Numbered from the stretch's first letter, positions 25,981 through 35,298 are shown. The stretch is DNA of 64,000 nt from Sphingomonas adhaesiva (GCF_002374855.1 NZ_NWVC01000001.1:310001-374000), one strand, 5' to 3'. Notes: generated by a model from the letters alone, not told the origin. Numbers and translations: made by a program.

Positions 25981-26007
25981 TTCGCGTATCCGGATGGAGT
26001 AGGTCGC

Positions 26008-26187
26008 TTACTTCGGCGTCGCTTCGGTCTTCATCTTGCCCGAGACCGAATTGAAGGTGGTACCCAGCTGGTTGCCCAGCCCCTTCATCGCGGCGATCGC
26101 GGCGACCGCGATCAGCGCGGCGATCAGCCCGTATTCGATCGCGGTGGCGCCCTTGCTGTTCTTCAGGAAGGTGCGGATGGCCTGCAT
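26008..26187 (-). CDS. Flp/Fap-type type IVb pilin (copy 1)
   Basis: 59 residues. Short leader MQAIRTFLKNSKG, then the class IVb prepilin cleavage site G/ATAIEYGLI with Glu at +5 and Tyr at +6, a hydrophobic helix, and a soluble GNQLGTTFNSVSGKM tail. Such pilins form bundled Tad/Flp fibres for attachment. The tad assembly genes are not in the window. Nearly identical to copy 2. Confidence 0.92.
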   Translation of the reverse strand: MQAIRTFLKNSKGATAIEYGLIAALIAVAAIAAMKGLGNQLGTTFNSVSGKMKTEATPK

Positions 26188-26339
26188 GGAAATTCTCCCG
26201 TTCGTCATCATGCTTCAGTTACCCGGCGACGGAGCTTCGACCCGCATCGCACCATCGGTATCGCGCAAAGGCTTTACTGAAAATAAAATGAGAAGAACGA
26301 AGCGCGATGGTAAATGAACGGTAACGCGCGCACATGACG

Positions 26340-26371
26340 AAAAGGGCGGCGGAACCGAAGTTCCGCCGCCC
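26340..26371 (-). terminator. Terminator after the second Flp pilin gene
   Basis: A perfect 12-bp stem (26344-26355 with 26360-26371, loop CGAA) followed by TTTT on the minus strand, giving copy 2 its own transcript end. Confidence 0.82.
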
Positions 26372-26403
26372 GATCCTGTAACGACGTGGCGTCGTTGCGT
26401 CGC

Positions 26404-26583
26404 TTACTTCGGCGTCGCTTCGGTCGCCATCTTGCCCGACACCGAGTTGAAGGTGGTGCCCAGCTGGTTGCCCAGGCCCTTCATCGCGGCGATGGCGGCG
26501 ACGGCGATCAGCGCGGCGATCAGGCCGTACTCGATCGCGGTGGCGCCCTTGCTGTTCTTCAGGAACGAACGAATCTTCTGCAT
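26404..26583 (-). CDS. Flp/Fap-type type IVb pilin (copy 2)
   Basis: 59 residues differing from copy 1 at only a few positions (MQKIRSF leader, KMATEATPK end). Same G/ATAIEYGLI cleavage and signature region. Separate terminators after both copies suggest independent transcription. The near-identity at protein and DNA level indicates recent duplication or gene conversion. Confidence 0.92.
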   Translation of the reverse strand: MQKIRSFLKNSKGATAIEYGLIAALIAVAAIAAMKGLGNQLGTTFNSVSGKMATEATPK

Positions 26584-26722
26584 GTCGATCTCCAGTGATA
26601 CCAAAGCTTCAGCTACCCGGCCGGCGTCTTTCGACGTCAAGCCCATTCCGTTTATGGCGGTCCAGTTGATGAAACATTAAACCGGACATCCTGCCGCAAA
26701 TATTTGATAGTTAACGGCAAGG

Positions 26723-26914
26723 TTACTTTGCGATGTCCATGTTGTTGCCGGCGTAACGGTACATCGCGCCGCTGGCATTGGTGAAACGATTGGCCGCCGC
26801 GACCATCGCCATTGCGATCATCGCCAGGATGATGCCGTATTCGGTCGCCGATGCGCCGCGGCAGTCGCGCACCAGGCGCAGGAGACGGGCGACAAGGCGA
26901 TCGGGGGCTGGCAT
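26723..26914 (-). CDS. Divergent Flp-type pilin (copy 3)
   Basis: 63 residues. The longer leader has two Cys-proximal basic patches (LVARLLRLVRDCRG), then a cleavage region G/ASATEYGIIL conserving Glu+5 and Tyr+6, a hydrophobic helix and a distinct tail (RFTNASGAMYRYAGNNMDIAK). Only about a third identical to copies 1 and 2, so it may be a minor pilin. It is divergent from mutT. Confidence 0.8.
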   Translation of the reverse strand: MPAPDRLVARLLRLVRDCRGASATEYGIILAMIAMAMVAAANRFTNASGAMYRYAGNNMDIAK

Positions 26915-26953
26915 GGCGCCGGACTTGGCACGGACGGGGTTAAGGAAAGGTCG

Positions 26954-27379
26954 ATGGGCTCGCCGATACTGGTCGTCGCCGCCGCGCTGATCGACGCGCA
27001 GGGCCGCTGCCTGATGCAGCAGCGCCCCGTCGGCAAGCAGCATGGCGGGCTGTGGGAATTTCCGGGCGGCAAGGTGGAGCCGGGGGAGGCGCCCGCCGAC
27101 GCGCTGGCGCGCGAACTGGCCGAGGAACTGGGGATCGTCGTCGCCCCCGCCGCGCTCGCCCCGCTGTCCTTCGCGGTCGACCCCAACCGACCCGGCGCGG
27201 CGCTGGTGATGCTGTTGTACCGCTGCACCCGGTGGAGCGGCGTGCCCCGCGCGCTGGCCGCGGACGCGCTGCGCTGGGATGTGCCGCGCGCGCTCGCCGA
27301 TCTGCCGATGCCGCCGGTCGACGTGCCGTTGCTCGCCACCCTGCAACAGGCTCTTGCCGCGCCCGCGCCGCTGGCATAG
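26954..27379 (+). CDS. mutT: Nudix hydrolase, MutT (8-oxo-dGTP diphosphatase) type
   Basis: 141 residues with the Nudix box G-x5-E-x7-REUxEE-x-G-U visible as GGKVEPGEAPADALARELAE followed by ELG. Early Gln-rich segment LMQQRPVGKQHGGLWEFPGG is typical of MutT. It would clear oxidised guanine nucleotides. Ribosome site AAGGAAAGG precedes the ATG. Confidence 0.92.
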   Translation: MGSPILVVAAALIDAQGRCLMQQRPVGKQHGGLWEFPGGKVEPGEAPADALARELAEELGIVVAPAALAPLSFAVDPNRPGAALVMLLYRCTRWSGVPRALAADALRWDVPRALADLPMPPVDVPLLATLQQALAAPAPLA

Positions 27380-27389
27380 GGTGGCGCGC

Positions 27390-27578
27390 AGCGAACAGGT
27401 TCCCCCTGACCGGGGATGAAATGGGAATCCGGAACCGATCCGGAGCTGCCCCCGCAACTGTGACCGGTGAGCCGATCCCCGCGCGCGCCACTGGACCTTC
27501 GGGTCCGGGAAGGCCGGGATCCGGTGTCGACCCGGGAGCCAGGAGACCTGCCTGTCCGCGGTTGTCCTTCGCGCGGAC
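27390..27578 (+). promoter_or_regulatory. Cobalamin (AdoCbl) riboswitch
   Basis: The conserved core is clear: GGGAATCCGG near 27,423, GAGCTGCCCCCGCAACTGTGA at 27,443-27,463, CCACTGG near 27,488, GGGAAGGCC near 27,507 and the B12-box GAGCCAGGAGACCTGCC at 27,536-27,552. A following stem (27,554-27,560 with 27,572-27,578) could be the expression platform. It lies 120 bases upstream of btuB and should repress it when cobalamin is plentiful. Confidence 0.95.
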
Positions 27579-27699
27579 GGGGTGTGCCGGGCGATCGAGG
27601 TCTTTTCCTCGTGTGACGACTGTTCTGGGGTCGGCACACGGGGGGTGGCATCGCTACGCGCCGTCGCCGTCCCGCACATGTGATGGGGACCAAGGGGAC

Positions 27700-29637
27700 A
27701 TGAACTACCGTATTTCACTGATCGCGCTGCCGCTGCTGACGGCGGCGCTGCCCGCCCATGCCAGCGAGCAGAGCGCGCAGTCCGGCCCGGCGCTGGAGGA
27801 AGCGGCCGCCGCCGGCGACACGATCGTGGTCACCGCCAACCGCACCGCGCGCCCGATCGACACCGTGGGGCAGGCGATCACCGTGCTCGACACCGCGACG
27901 ATCGAACAGCGCCAGAGCGTGACCGTCGCCGACCTGCTGCGCCAGACGCCGGGCGTGTCGGTGGCGCGCAACGGCGGCATCGGCGGCGTGACCAGCGTGT
28001 TCATCCGCGGCGCGGAAAGCGACCAGACCGTGGCGCTGATCGACGGGGTGAAGATCAACGATCCGTCGTCGCCGGGCGGCGGGTTCAACTTCGGCGAGCT
28101 GCTGATCGGCAATATCGCGCGGATCGAGGTGCTGCGCGGTGCCGAATCGGTGCTGTGGGGCAGCCAGGCGATCGGCGGCGTGGTGAACATGATCACCCGC
28201 CAGCCGACCGGGGCGCTGACCGTCAACGCGCGCGGCGAAGGCGGCTGGCACGGCACCGGGCAGGGGGTCGCCAATGTCGCGGGCCGCGTCGGCCCGGTCT
28301 CCGCAAGCCTCGGCGGCGGCTATTTCACCACCGAGGGCACGTCCGCCGCGGCGGTCGGGACGGAGCGCGACGGCTATCGCAACTACGGCGCCAACGGCAG
28401 CGTCAACATCGCGCTTGCCGATGCGGTGTCGGTCGACCTGCGCGGCTTCTATTCGAACGGCCGCGCCGATTACGACGGCTTCGCCCCGCCGACCTTCGCA
28501 TTCGGCGACACGCAGGAATATAGCGAGACCGAGCAGTGGGTCGGCTATGGCGGGCTGAACGTCGCGCTGTTCGACGGCAAGTTCCGCAACCGCTTCGCCT
28601 ATGCGCGCACGCAGGTGAACCGCGCGACCTTCGACGCGGCGCAGACGCCGGCGGAAACCTTCCGCGCGCGCGGCCGCAACGAACGGCTGGAATATCAGGG
28701 CAACGTGGATCTGAACCAGGCGGTGCGCGCCACCTTCGGTGCGGAGCGCGAGGTGTCGCGGCTGTTCACCGACGGGTTCGGCGCGGTCAGCAACGCGCGC
28801 GCGCGCATCTGGGGCGTCTATGGCCAGCTGTCGGTGATGCCGGTGACCGGGCTGACCGTGTCGGGCGGCGTGCGCCACGACGACCACGACCGCTTCGGCG
28901 GCGCGACGACCGCCTCGGCCAACGGCGCCTATACCCCCAACGGCGGCAACACCGTGCTGCGCGCCAGCTATTCCGAGGGGTACAAGGTACCGTCGCTGTA
29001 CCAGCTGTTCGGCGACTACGGGAACCGCACGCTGCGCCCCGAACGCTCGCACGGCTGGGACGCGGGCGTGACGCAGCGCGCGCTGGACGGCGCGGTCGAG
29101 GCGAGCGCGACGTGGTTCCACCGCACCTCCACCGATCTCATCAGCTTCGTGTCGTGCGCGGCGGGTGCGGGCGGCATCTGCACCAACCGCCCGTTCGGCA
29201 CCTATGACAATGTCGCGCGCGCGCGGGCACAGGGGCTGGAACTGGCGCTGGCGCTGCGCCCGGTGGAGGCGCTGACGGTGTCGGGCGCCTACACCTATCT
29301 GGACGCGCAGAACCGCTCGCCCGGATCGGCGTCGTTCGGGCGCGCGCTCGCGCGGCGGCCGTCGCAGAGCGTGACGATGAACGCCGACTATCGCTGGCCG
29401 ATCGGGCTGACCACCGGCGCGACGGTGACGGCGGTGGGCGACAGCCTCGATGCGTCGGCGCCGCGCGGGCGGCTCGACGGCTACGTGCTGGCCGATGCGC
29501 GGGTGTCCTTCCCGCTAAGCGAGCATGTCGAGCTGTACGGGCGGGTCGAAAACCTGTTTGGCGAACGCTACCAGACCGCCGCCGGCTATGGCACGCCGGG
29601 CCGCGCGGCCTATGGCGGCGTCCGCCTGCGGTATTGA
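27700..29637 (+). CDS. btuB: TonB-dependent vitamin B12 receptor
   Basis: 645 residues. Signal peptide ending near AHA, a TonB-box-like DTIVVTANR, a plug domain (VTVADLLRQTPGVSVARNGG, FIRGAESDQTVALIDGVKIND, IEVLRGAESVLWGSQAIGGVVN) and a 22-strand barrel ending in the aromatic GGVRLRY. It moves corrinoids across the outer membrane. The cobalamin riboswitch upstream and the BtuFCD-like genes downstream make the substrate call firm. Confidence 0.93.
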   Translation: MNYRISLIALPLLTAALPAHASEQSAQSGPALEEAAAAGDTIVVTANRTARPIDTVGQAITVLDTATIEQRQSVTVADLLRQTPGVSVARNGGIGGVTSVFIRGAESDQTVALIDGVKINDPSSPGGGFNFGELLIGNIARIEVLRGAESVLWGSQAIGGVVNMITRQPTGALTVNARGEGGWHGTGQGVANVAGRVGPVSASLGGGYFTTEGTSAAAVGTERDGYRNYGANGSVNIALADAVSVDLRGFYSNGRADYDGFAPPTFAFGDTQEYSETEQWVGYGGLNVALFDGKFRNRFAYARTQVNRATFDAAQTPAETFRARGRNERLEYQGNVDLNQAVRATFGAEREVSRLFTDGFGAVSNARARIWGVYGQLSVMPVTGLTVSGGVRHDDHDRFGGATTASANGAYTPNGGNTVLRASYSEGYKVPSLYQLFGDYGNRTLRPERSHGWDAGVTQRALDGAVEASATWFHRTSTDLISFVSCAAGAGGICTNRPFGTYDNVARARAQGLELALALRPVEALTVSGAYTYLDAQNRSPGSASFGRALARRPSQSVTMNADYRWPIGLTTGATVTAVGDSLDASAPRGRLDGYVLADARVSFPLSEHVELYGRVENLFGERYQTAAGYGTPGRAAYGGVRLRY

Positions 29638-29660
29638 GGTGAAGGGAAGGGGCAGGAGCG

Positions 29661-30482
29661 ATGCGCGCGCTGTATGTCGCCATGCTGGCACCGGCGCTGC
29701 TGTCCGCGGCACCGGCGCGTGCGCCGCGTATCGTCTCGATCAACCCGTGCCTCGACGCGATCCTGGTCCAGGTTGCCGATCCCGCGCAGATCGCCGGGAT
29801 CAGCGCCTATTCGCAGGATCCGCGCAGCACCTCCATGTCGCTGGCGGTAGCGCGGCGCTTCACCGCGCTGTCGGGCACCGCTGAGGAGGTGGTGGCGCTG
29901 CGCCCCGATATCGTCGTCGGCGGTGCGCATGTCGCGCCCGCGACGGTCGCCGCGCTGAAGCGGATGGGCATCCCGCTGGTGCAATATCCCGTCCCCGCCA
30001 CCGTCGCCGACAGCGTGGCGCAGGTCCGCGCGCTCGCCGCGGTGGCGGGGCATCCGGCACGCGGCGCGGGACTGGCGCGGCGGATCGAGCTGGCCGCTGC
30101 GCCCGCGCATCGACGTGCCGTCCCCGCGCTGATCTGGGGCGCGGGCGGGCTGGTGCCGGGGGCGGGCACGCTGCCCGACGAATTGTTGCGCCGCGCCGGC
30201 TTTTCGAACAGCAGCGCGGCCTATGGCCTGGCGCAATGGGACATATTGCCGCTCGAATATCTGGTCGCCCGCCCGCCGCGCGTGCTGCTGTCGACCGGGC
30301 TGGCCGATGCGGGCGGTGAGCGGCTGGCGCGGCATCGCGCGGTGCGGCGACTGGGCGCGCGGATCACCGTCGCGCCGTTCGCCGCGCGGCTGATGAACTG
30401 CGGCGGGCCGTCGATCATCGCCGCGATGGCGCGGCTGCGCGCGATCCGGCAGAACGTGGGCCGGCAGGGGCTGGGCGCATGA
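29661..30482 (+). CDS. btuF: Cobalamin ABC transporter substrate-binding protein
   Basis: 273 residues with a signal peptide (AMLAPALLSAAPARA) and the BtuF/helical-backbone fold: RIVSINPCLDAILVQVADPAQ, DIVVGGAHVAPATVAALKRMG, LARRIELAAAP and WDILPLEYLVARPPRVLL. It would carry corrinoid from BtuB to the permease. The stop overlaps the permease start. Confidence 0.88.
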   Translation: MRALYVAMLAPALLSAAPARAPRIVSINPCLDAILVQVADPAQIAGISAYSQDPRSTSMSLAVARRFTALSGTAEEVVALRPDIVVGGAHVAPATVAALKRMGIPLVQYPVPATVADSVAQVRALAAVAGHPARGAGLARRIELAAAPAHRRAVPALIWGAGGLVPGAGTLPDELLRRAGFSNSSAAYGLAQWDILPLEYLVARPPRVLLSTGLADAGGERLARHRAVRRLGARITVAPFAARLMNCGGPSIIAAMARLRAIRQNVGRQGLGA

Positions 30483-31441
30483 CGCGGCTCAACCTGTGGC
30501 TGTCCCTTGGCGTGATCGTCGCGGCGCTGCTGTCGGTCGCGGCGGGCAAGGTGTGGGTGCCGCTCGATGCTTGGACCAGCGCCGATCCGCGCTCGCTTAT
30601 CATCGTCGAACTTCGGCTGCCGCGCACCGTGCTGGCGCTGGCGGTCGGCGCGGCGTTGGGGTTTTCGGGCGCGGTGATGCAGGGTTATCTGCGCAATCCG
30701 CTCGCCGATCCGGGGCTGTTCGGCGTGTCGGCGGGGGCGGCGTTCGGGGCGGTCTGCGCGCTGTTCTTCGGCTATGCCGCGCAGGCATGGCTGCTGCCCG
30801 GCTTCGCACTGGCGGGGGCGGGCGCGACGATGGCGATGCTCGCGCTGATCGCGGGCCGATCGGGTAGCCTGATCCTGTTCACGCTGGCGGGCATGATCCT
30901 GACCAGCATCGCCGGATCGCTGACCGCGCTGGCGATCAGCCTGGCGCCGACCCCGTTCGTGGCCTCGGAAATCGTCACCTGGCTGATGGGCGCGCTGACC
31001 GACCGCAGCTGGGACGACGTGCTGGTCGCGGTGCCGCTGATGGCGGTGGGCGCGGTGATCCTGGCGCGCACCGCCGCCGCGCTCGACGCGCTGACGCTGG
31101 GGGAGGTCGCCGCACGCTCGATGGGGGTCGACCCGCGCCGGCTCCAGCTGGCGGTCGTCGCGGGAATCGCGCTGCTGGTCGGCGCGTCGGTGGCGGCGGC
31201 GGGGGTGATCGGCTTCGTCGGGTTGATGGTGCCGCACCTCGTCCGCCCGCTCGCCGGGCATCGCCCGTCCGCGATCCTGTTGCCCAGCGCGCTGGCCGGC
31301 GCACTGCTGCTGACGGTGGCCGACACGCTGGTGCGCGTCCTGCCGACCGTCGCGGAGCTGCGGCTGGGGATCGCGATGTCGATGCTGGGCGGGCCGTTCT
31401 TCCTTTACCTCTTGGTCGCGATGCGGCGGCGGCTGGCATGA
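30479..31441 (+). CDS. btuC: Cobalamin ABC transporter permease (FecCD family)
   Basis: 320 residues with about ten hydrophobic helices and the FecCD signatures VELRLPRTVLALAVGAALG, NPLADPGLFGVSAGAAFGAV and AAAGVIGFVGLMVPHLVRPL (coupling helix region). It overlaps btuF and btuD by ATGA-type junctions, so the three are translated as a unit. Confidence 0.92.
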   Translation: MTRLNLWLSLGVIVAALLSVAAGKVWVPLDAWTSADPRSLIIVELRLPRTVLALAVGAALGFSGAVMQGYLRNPLADPGLFGVSAGAAFGAVCALFFGYAAQAWLLPGFALAGAGATMAMLALIAGRSGSLILFTLAGMILTSIAGSLTALAISLAPTPFVASEIVTWLMGALTDRSWDDVLVAVPLMAVGAVILARTAAALDALTLGEVAARSMGVDPRRLQLAVVAGIALLVGASVAAAGVIGFVGLMVPHLVRPLAGHRPSAILLPSALAGALLLTVADTLVRVLPTVAELRLGIAMSMLGGPFFLYLLVAMRRRLA

Positions 31442-32205
31442 ACGCGCTGTCGGTTCATGGCCTGACGCTGACGCTGGGCGGCCGGCGCGTGCTCGATCGG
31501 GTCGAGGCGACATTCACGCCGGGCCGGGTCAGCGCGCTGCTCGGCCCCAATGGCGCGGGCAAGAGCAGCCTGATGGCCTGCCTCGCCGCGCTGCGCCGCC
31601 CCGATGCCGGGCAGGTGACGCTGGGCGGCGAGGACGTGCAGGCGATCGAGCCGACGGTACGCGCGCGGCGCATCGGCCTGCTGCCGCAGGGGCATGACGT
31701 CCACTGGAACGTCGACGTCGCCACGTTGGTCGCGCTGGGGCGGCTGCCGTGGCGCGGCCGCTGGGGCGAAACCGACGCCGATCGCGCCGCGGTCGCCCGC
31801 GCGCTGGCGGCGACCGACATGGCCCCGCTGGCCGCGCGGGGCATGGAACATCTGTCGGGCGGCGAGCGCGCCCGCGCCCTGCTCGCGCGCGTCCTGGCGG
31901 GGGAGCCGGAATGGCTGCTGGCGGACGAACCGCTCGCCAGCCTCGACCCGCGGCACCAGGTGGAGGTCGGCGCGCGGCTGCGCGACGTGGCGGCGGGCGG
32001 GCGCGGCGTGGTGCTGGTGGTCCACGATCTCAACATGGCGGCGCGGCTGGCCGACGACGTGGTGCTGCTGCGCGAGGGGCGCGTCGTGGCGCACGGCCCG
32101 GCGGCGGACGTGCTGACGCCGGCGCTGGTAGAGGAAACCTACGGCCTGCCGGTGGAGATCGGCCGCTCAGCGGACGGCGCGACGTTCATCCTGCCGCGCG
32201 GCTGA
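31438..32205 (+). CDS. btuD: Cobalamin ABC transporter ATP-binding protein
   Basis: 255 residues. Walker A GPNGAGKSSL, Q-loop LLPQGHD, signature HLSGGERARALLARVLAGEP, Walker B WLLADEPLASLDPRHQ and the switch His in VVHDLNMAA. Powers corrinoid uptake with the preceding permease. Confidence 0.93.
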   Translation: MNALSVHGLTLTLGGRRVLDRVEATFTPGRVSALLGPNGAGKSSLMACLAALRRPDAGQVTLGGEDVQAIEPTVRARRIGLLPQGHDVHWNVDVATLVALGRLPWRGRWGETDADRAAVARALAATDMAPLAARGMEHLSGGERARALLARVLAGEPEWLLADEPLASLDPRHQVEVGARLRDVAAGGRGVVLVVHDLNMAARLADDVVLLREGRVVAHGPAADVLTPALVEETYGLPVEIGRSADGATFILPRG

Positions 32206-32223
32206 TTCGCCGACCGTTCCCGA

Positions 32224-32297
32224 TGGAGGCGCGACCGGGAATCGAACCCGGGTGCAAGGATTTGCAGTCCTCTGCGTCACCACTCCGCCATCGCGCC
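32224..32297 (-). tRNA. tRNA-Cys (GCA)
   Basis: A complete cloverleaf on the minus strand: acceptor GGCGCGA/TCGCGCC, anticodon GCA within GGACTGCAAATCC, T-arm CGGGTTCGATTCCCG, discriminator U and encoded CCA (74 bases). GCA plus U73 is diagnostic for cysteine. Confidence 0.97.
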
Positions 32298-32471
32298 TCG
32301 ACGTCGGGAGGCGCGCCAATGCGGGCGTCGGCGCGCGCTGTCAAGCGCCTGTCGCGCGGCGGATGCGGCAAAGCGCACGTCAGGCGTTGGCAAATGGGCC
32401 ATGCGCGCGATACAAGCGCGGCGCAGCAACGTGTGTTGCATCCATATAACAGCTATGCCACAGGAAGGCCG

Positions 32472-33152
32472 ATGACCGCTTTCGCCACCGCTCCCGCCGT
32501 TCGCGCCGACGATTTCACCGTCATGCGGCAGGCGATGGTCGCCAGCCAGCTGCGCACCGCCGCGGTCGACGATCCGCGCGTCGTCGCCGCCATCGCGCAG
32601 GTGCCGCGCGAAACCTTCGTTCCGGGCGATGCCGCCGACCTCGCCTATCGCGACACCGCGATCGACCTGGGGCAGGGGCGCCGCCTCAACACCCCGCTGG
32701 CGACCGCGCGGCTGATCGTCGCGGCGCGGCTGCTGCCGGCCGACCGCGTGCTGCTGATCGGCGCGGCGACCGGCTATGCCGCCGCGGTCCTGTCGAAGCT
32801 GACGGCGCAGGTGACCGCGGTCGAAGCGACCCCGGCACTGGTCGCGCACGCCCGCACCGCGCTGGCCGACACGCCGAACGTCACCCTGGTCGAGGGCGCG
32901 CTGGAACACGGCCATCCCGATGGCGCGCCCTACGACGTGCTGTTCGTCGACGGCGCGGTCGAGGAACTGCCGATGACGCTGGTGACGCAGCTGGCCGATG
33001 GCGGCCGGATCGTGTCGGGGCTGATCGACAAGGGCGTCTATCGCCTCACTTCGGGTGCGCGCCGCGGCGCCGCCTTCGCGCTTGCCCCCTTTGCGGACGT
33101 CGATTCGGTGCCCTTGCCCGGATTCGCGCGGCCGCGCCGCTTCACCTTCTGA
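32472..33152 (+). CDS. pcm: Protein-L-isoaspartate O-methyltransferase family
   Basis: 226 residues. N-terminal MVASQLRTAAVDDPRVVAAI and VPRETFVP are typical, but the SAM loop reads LLIGAATGYAAAVLSKL, close to the usual G-x-G-x-G. Proteins of this branch in alphaproteobacteria precede tolC and may act as repair methyltransferases; the catalytic Ser motif GSGYQ of classical Pcm is not obvious, so the substrate is uncertain. It starts after AGGAAGG and is followed 12 bases later by tolC. Confidence 0.85.
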   Translation: MTAFATAPAVRADDFTVMRQAMVASQLRTAAVDDPRVVAAIAQVPRETFVPGDAADLAYRDTAIDLGQGRRLNTPLATARLIVAARLLPADRVLLIGAATGYAAAVLSKLTAQVTAVEATPALVAHARTALADTPNVTLVEGALEHGHPDGAPYDVLFVDGAVEELPMTLVTQLADGGRIVSGLIDKGVYRLTSGARRGAAFALAPFADVDSVPLPGFARPRRFTF

Positions 33153-33164
33153 GGAAATTGCCGC

Positions 33165-34667
33165 GTGCGTCTGCGTCCCTTTCTGCTGCTCTCCGTGGCG
33201 CTGGCCGCTCCGGCCTCCGCCGAAACGCTGCGCGACGCGCTCGCCAAGGCTTATCAGAATAACCCGACGCTGACCGCGCAGCGCGCGGCGCAGCGCGCCA
33301 ATGACGAAAACGTGCCGATCGCGCGATCGGGGGGCCGCCCGGTGGTATCCGCCAACACCGGCATCAACGAAAATGTCATTCGCAACGGCAACAATTTCAC
33401 CACCCCGGAACGGCTGTTGCAGGGCAATGTCGGCGTCACCCTGCCGCTGTATCAGGGTGGGCGCGTGCGCAACGGCGTGCAGGCCGCCGAGATCCGCGTC
33501 GGCGCCGGTCAGGCGAATCTGCGCGGGGTGGAGGCCAATACCTTCACCGACGTGGTCGGCGCCTACAACAACGTGATCCGCGACGAGGCGATCGTTGGCC
33601 TGAATGCGCAGAACGTGCGCGTGCTGGAAACCAACCTTCGCGCCAGTCGCGACCGGTTCGAGGTCGGCGACCTGACCCGTACCGACGTCGCCCAGTCGGA
33701 GGCGCGGCTCGCGCTCGCCCGCGCGCAATTGCAGGGTGCGCAGGCGACGCTGATCGCCAGCCGCGAAAATTACGTGCGATTGGTGGGCACCGCGCCCGGC
33801 ACGCTGGATCAGCCACCCGCGCTCCCCGCGTTGCCCGGTTCGGCGGACGATGCGGTGACGGTGGCGCTGCGCGACAATCCGACGTTGCTGGCCGCGCGCG
33901 AACTGCGCCGCGCCAGCGACTATGACGTGCGCGTCGCGCAGGCCGGGCGCCTGCCGCAGGTCGGCGTCACCGTCGGGCAGAATTACGTCAACTATCTCGG
34001 CACGCTGGGGGCGGGCACCGGCCTCGGCGTCGGCCAGACCGGCAGCTCGACCGCGGTCGGCCTGTCGCTCAGTCTGCCGATCTTCCAGGGCGGGCGCCCC
34101 GCCGCACAGATCCGCCAGGCGCAGGAATTGCGCGGGCAGGCGATCGAGCAGGCGACCGCCGCCGAACGCCAGGTGATCGCCTCCACCCGCTCCGCCTATG
34201 CGATCTGGCGCTCTTCGCTCCAGGTGATCGCCTCGGCCGAAACCGCGGTCAACGCCAACAAGCTCAGCCTTGAGGGCGTCCGCGCCGAAAACAGCGTCGG
34301 CACGCGCACCATCCTCGACATCCTCAACGCCGAACAGGAATTGCTCAACAGCCAGGTCACGCTGGTGACGGCGCGCCGCGACGCCTATGTCGCGGGCTTC
34401 GCGCTGCTGGCGGCGATGGGCCATGCCGAGGCGCGCGACCTGGGGCTGGACGGCGGCGCGCTCTACGATCCGACGACGCACTACCGCGACGTGCGCGGGC
34501 GCTTTTCCGATTTCGACGGCGGCAAGGCGGCGCAGCCGGTGGCCGCCAGCACCGCGACCACCCCGGCGCAGGACGCCACTGTCACCCGCCCGCTCGACCC
34601 GCTGCTCGAAAGCAACGTTGACAGGACGCCCGCGTTGACGACAGGTATCGACCGACCGCGTCCGTAA
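33165..34667 (+). CDS. tolC: TolC-family outer-membrane channel
   Basis: 500 residues with a signal peptide (LLLSVALAAPASA) and the two-repeat TolC architecture: ETLRDALAKAYQNNPTL, NVGVTLPLYQGG, DLTRTDVAQSEARL, then second repeat VGLSLSLPIFQGG and SVGTRTILDILNAEQELL. A Pro/Ala/Thr-rich C-terminal tail follows. Forms the exit duct for efflux pumps and type I secretion. Annotated TolC in alphaproteobacteria often sits beside pcm as here. Confidence 0.92.
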   Translation: MRLRPFLLLSVALAAPASAETLRDALAKAYQNNPTLTAQRAAQRANDENVPIARSGGRPVVSANTGINENVIRNGNNFTTPERLLQGNVGVTLPLYQGGRVRNGVQAAEIRVGAGQANLRGVEANTFTDVVGAYNNVIRDEAIVGLNAQNVRVLETNLRASRDRFEVGDLTRTDVAQSEARLALARAQLQGAQATLIASRENYVRLVGTAPGTLDQPPALPALPGSADDAVTVALRDNPTLLAARELRRASDYDVRVAQAGRLPQVGVTVGQNYVNYLGTLGAGTGLGVGQTGSSTAVGLSLSLPIFQGGRPAAQIRQAQELRGQAIEQATAAERQVIASTRSAYAIWRSSLQVIASAETAVNANKLSLEGVRAENSVGTRTILDILNAEQELLNSQVTLVTARRDAYVAGFALLAAMGHAEARDLGLDGGALYDPTTHYRDVRGRFSDFDGGKAAQPVAASTATTPAQDATVTRPLDPLLESNVDRTPALTTGIDRPRP

Positions 34668-34713
34668 GGGCATGTGGCGACGTCGCGATCTGGATCGCAG
34701 TAAGGAGCGTTCG

Positions 34714-35298
34714 ATGGGGGATGTGAGCGCCGAGCCGTCGATGGAGGACATCCTGGCCTCCATCAAGCGCGTCATCAAGGAAGGCGAGGCGCAGGCGCCC
34801 GCGCGCCGGTCCGCCCCGCGCCCGCTGGGCGGGCACGATCGCGACGCGGTGCTCGAACTCAACGATCCGCTCAGCCGCGCGCAGCAGCTGGCATCGCAGG
34901 TCGGGGAAGCGTCCTCCTACGCGCCCACCGCCGCTCCGCCCCAGGTGGCACCTGAACGGCTCGCTCCCGAACCGCCCGCATCGGCCCCCGCGCCGGCGGC
35001 CGCGCCGACGATGCTGGAGCGCGAGCCGGAACCCGCCGCCCCGTCGCCGCCCTCCGCCGCCGCCGCGATCGACGCCGCCGCCGTCTCCGCCCGCACCGTA
35101 GAGGCGACGCGCGGCGCGCTGGGCGCGCTGTCGCGGCTGGTGGTGAAGCCGGAGGGGGACAGCGACGGCACGCTGGAGGGGCTGGTGCGCGACATGCTGC
35201 GCCCGATGCTGTCGGAATGGCTGGACCAGAACCTGCCGCGCCTGGTCGAGCAGATGGTCGCGCGCGAGATCGCGAAGATCACCAACGGCCAGGGCTGA
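34714..35298 (+). CDS. popZ: PopZ-like polar organising protein (DUF2497)
   Basis: 194 residues with the three-part PopZ layout: a conserved N-terminal helix (SMEDILASIKRVIKEGE), a long Pro/Ala/Glu disordered middle (about 30-125) and C-terminal oligomerisation helices (LEGLVRDMLRPMLSEWLDQN and LPRLVEQMVAREIAKI). PopZ builds a polar hub that anchors the chromosome centromere. Its location between tolC and valS matches alphaproteobacterial gene order. Start chosen after TAAGGAG. Confidence 0.88.
   Translation: MGDVSAEPSMEDILASIKRVIKEGEAQAPARRSAPRPLGGHDRDAVLELNDPLSRAQQLASQVGEASSYAPTAAPPQVAPERLAPEPPASAPAPAAAPTMLEREPEPAAPSPPSAAAAIDAAAVSARTVEATRGALGALSRLVVKPEGDSDGTLEGLVRDMLRPMLSEWLDQNLPRLVEQMVAREIAKITNGQG

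Noticed and set aside
32277..34862. An 861-codon minus-strand open frame through pcm and tolC
   Set aside because: Runs antisense through two well-supported genes and into the tRNA-Cys gene; no domain recognised.
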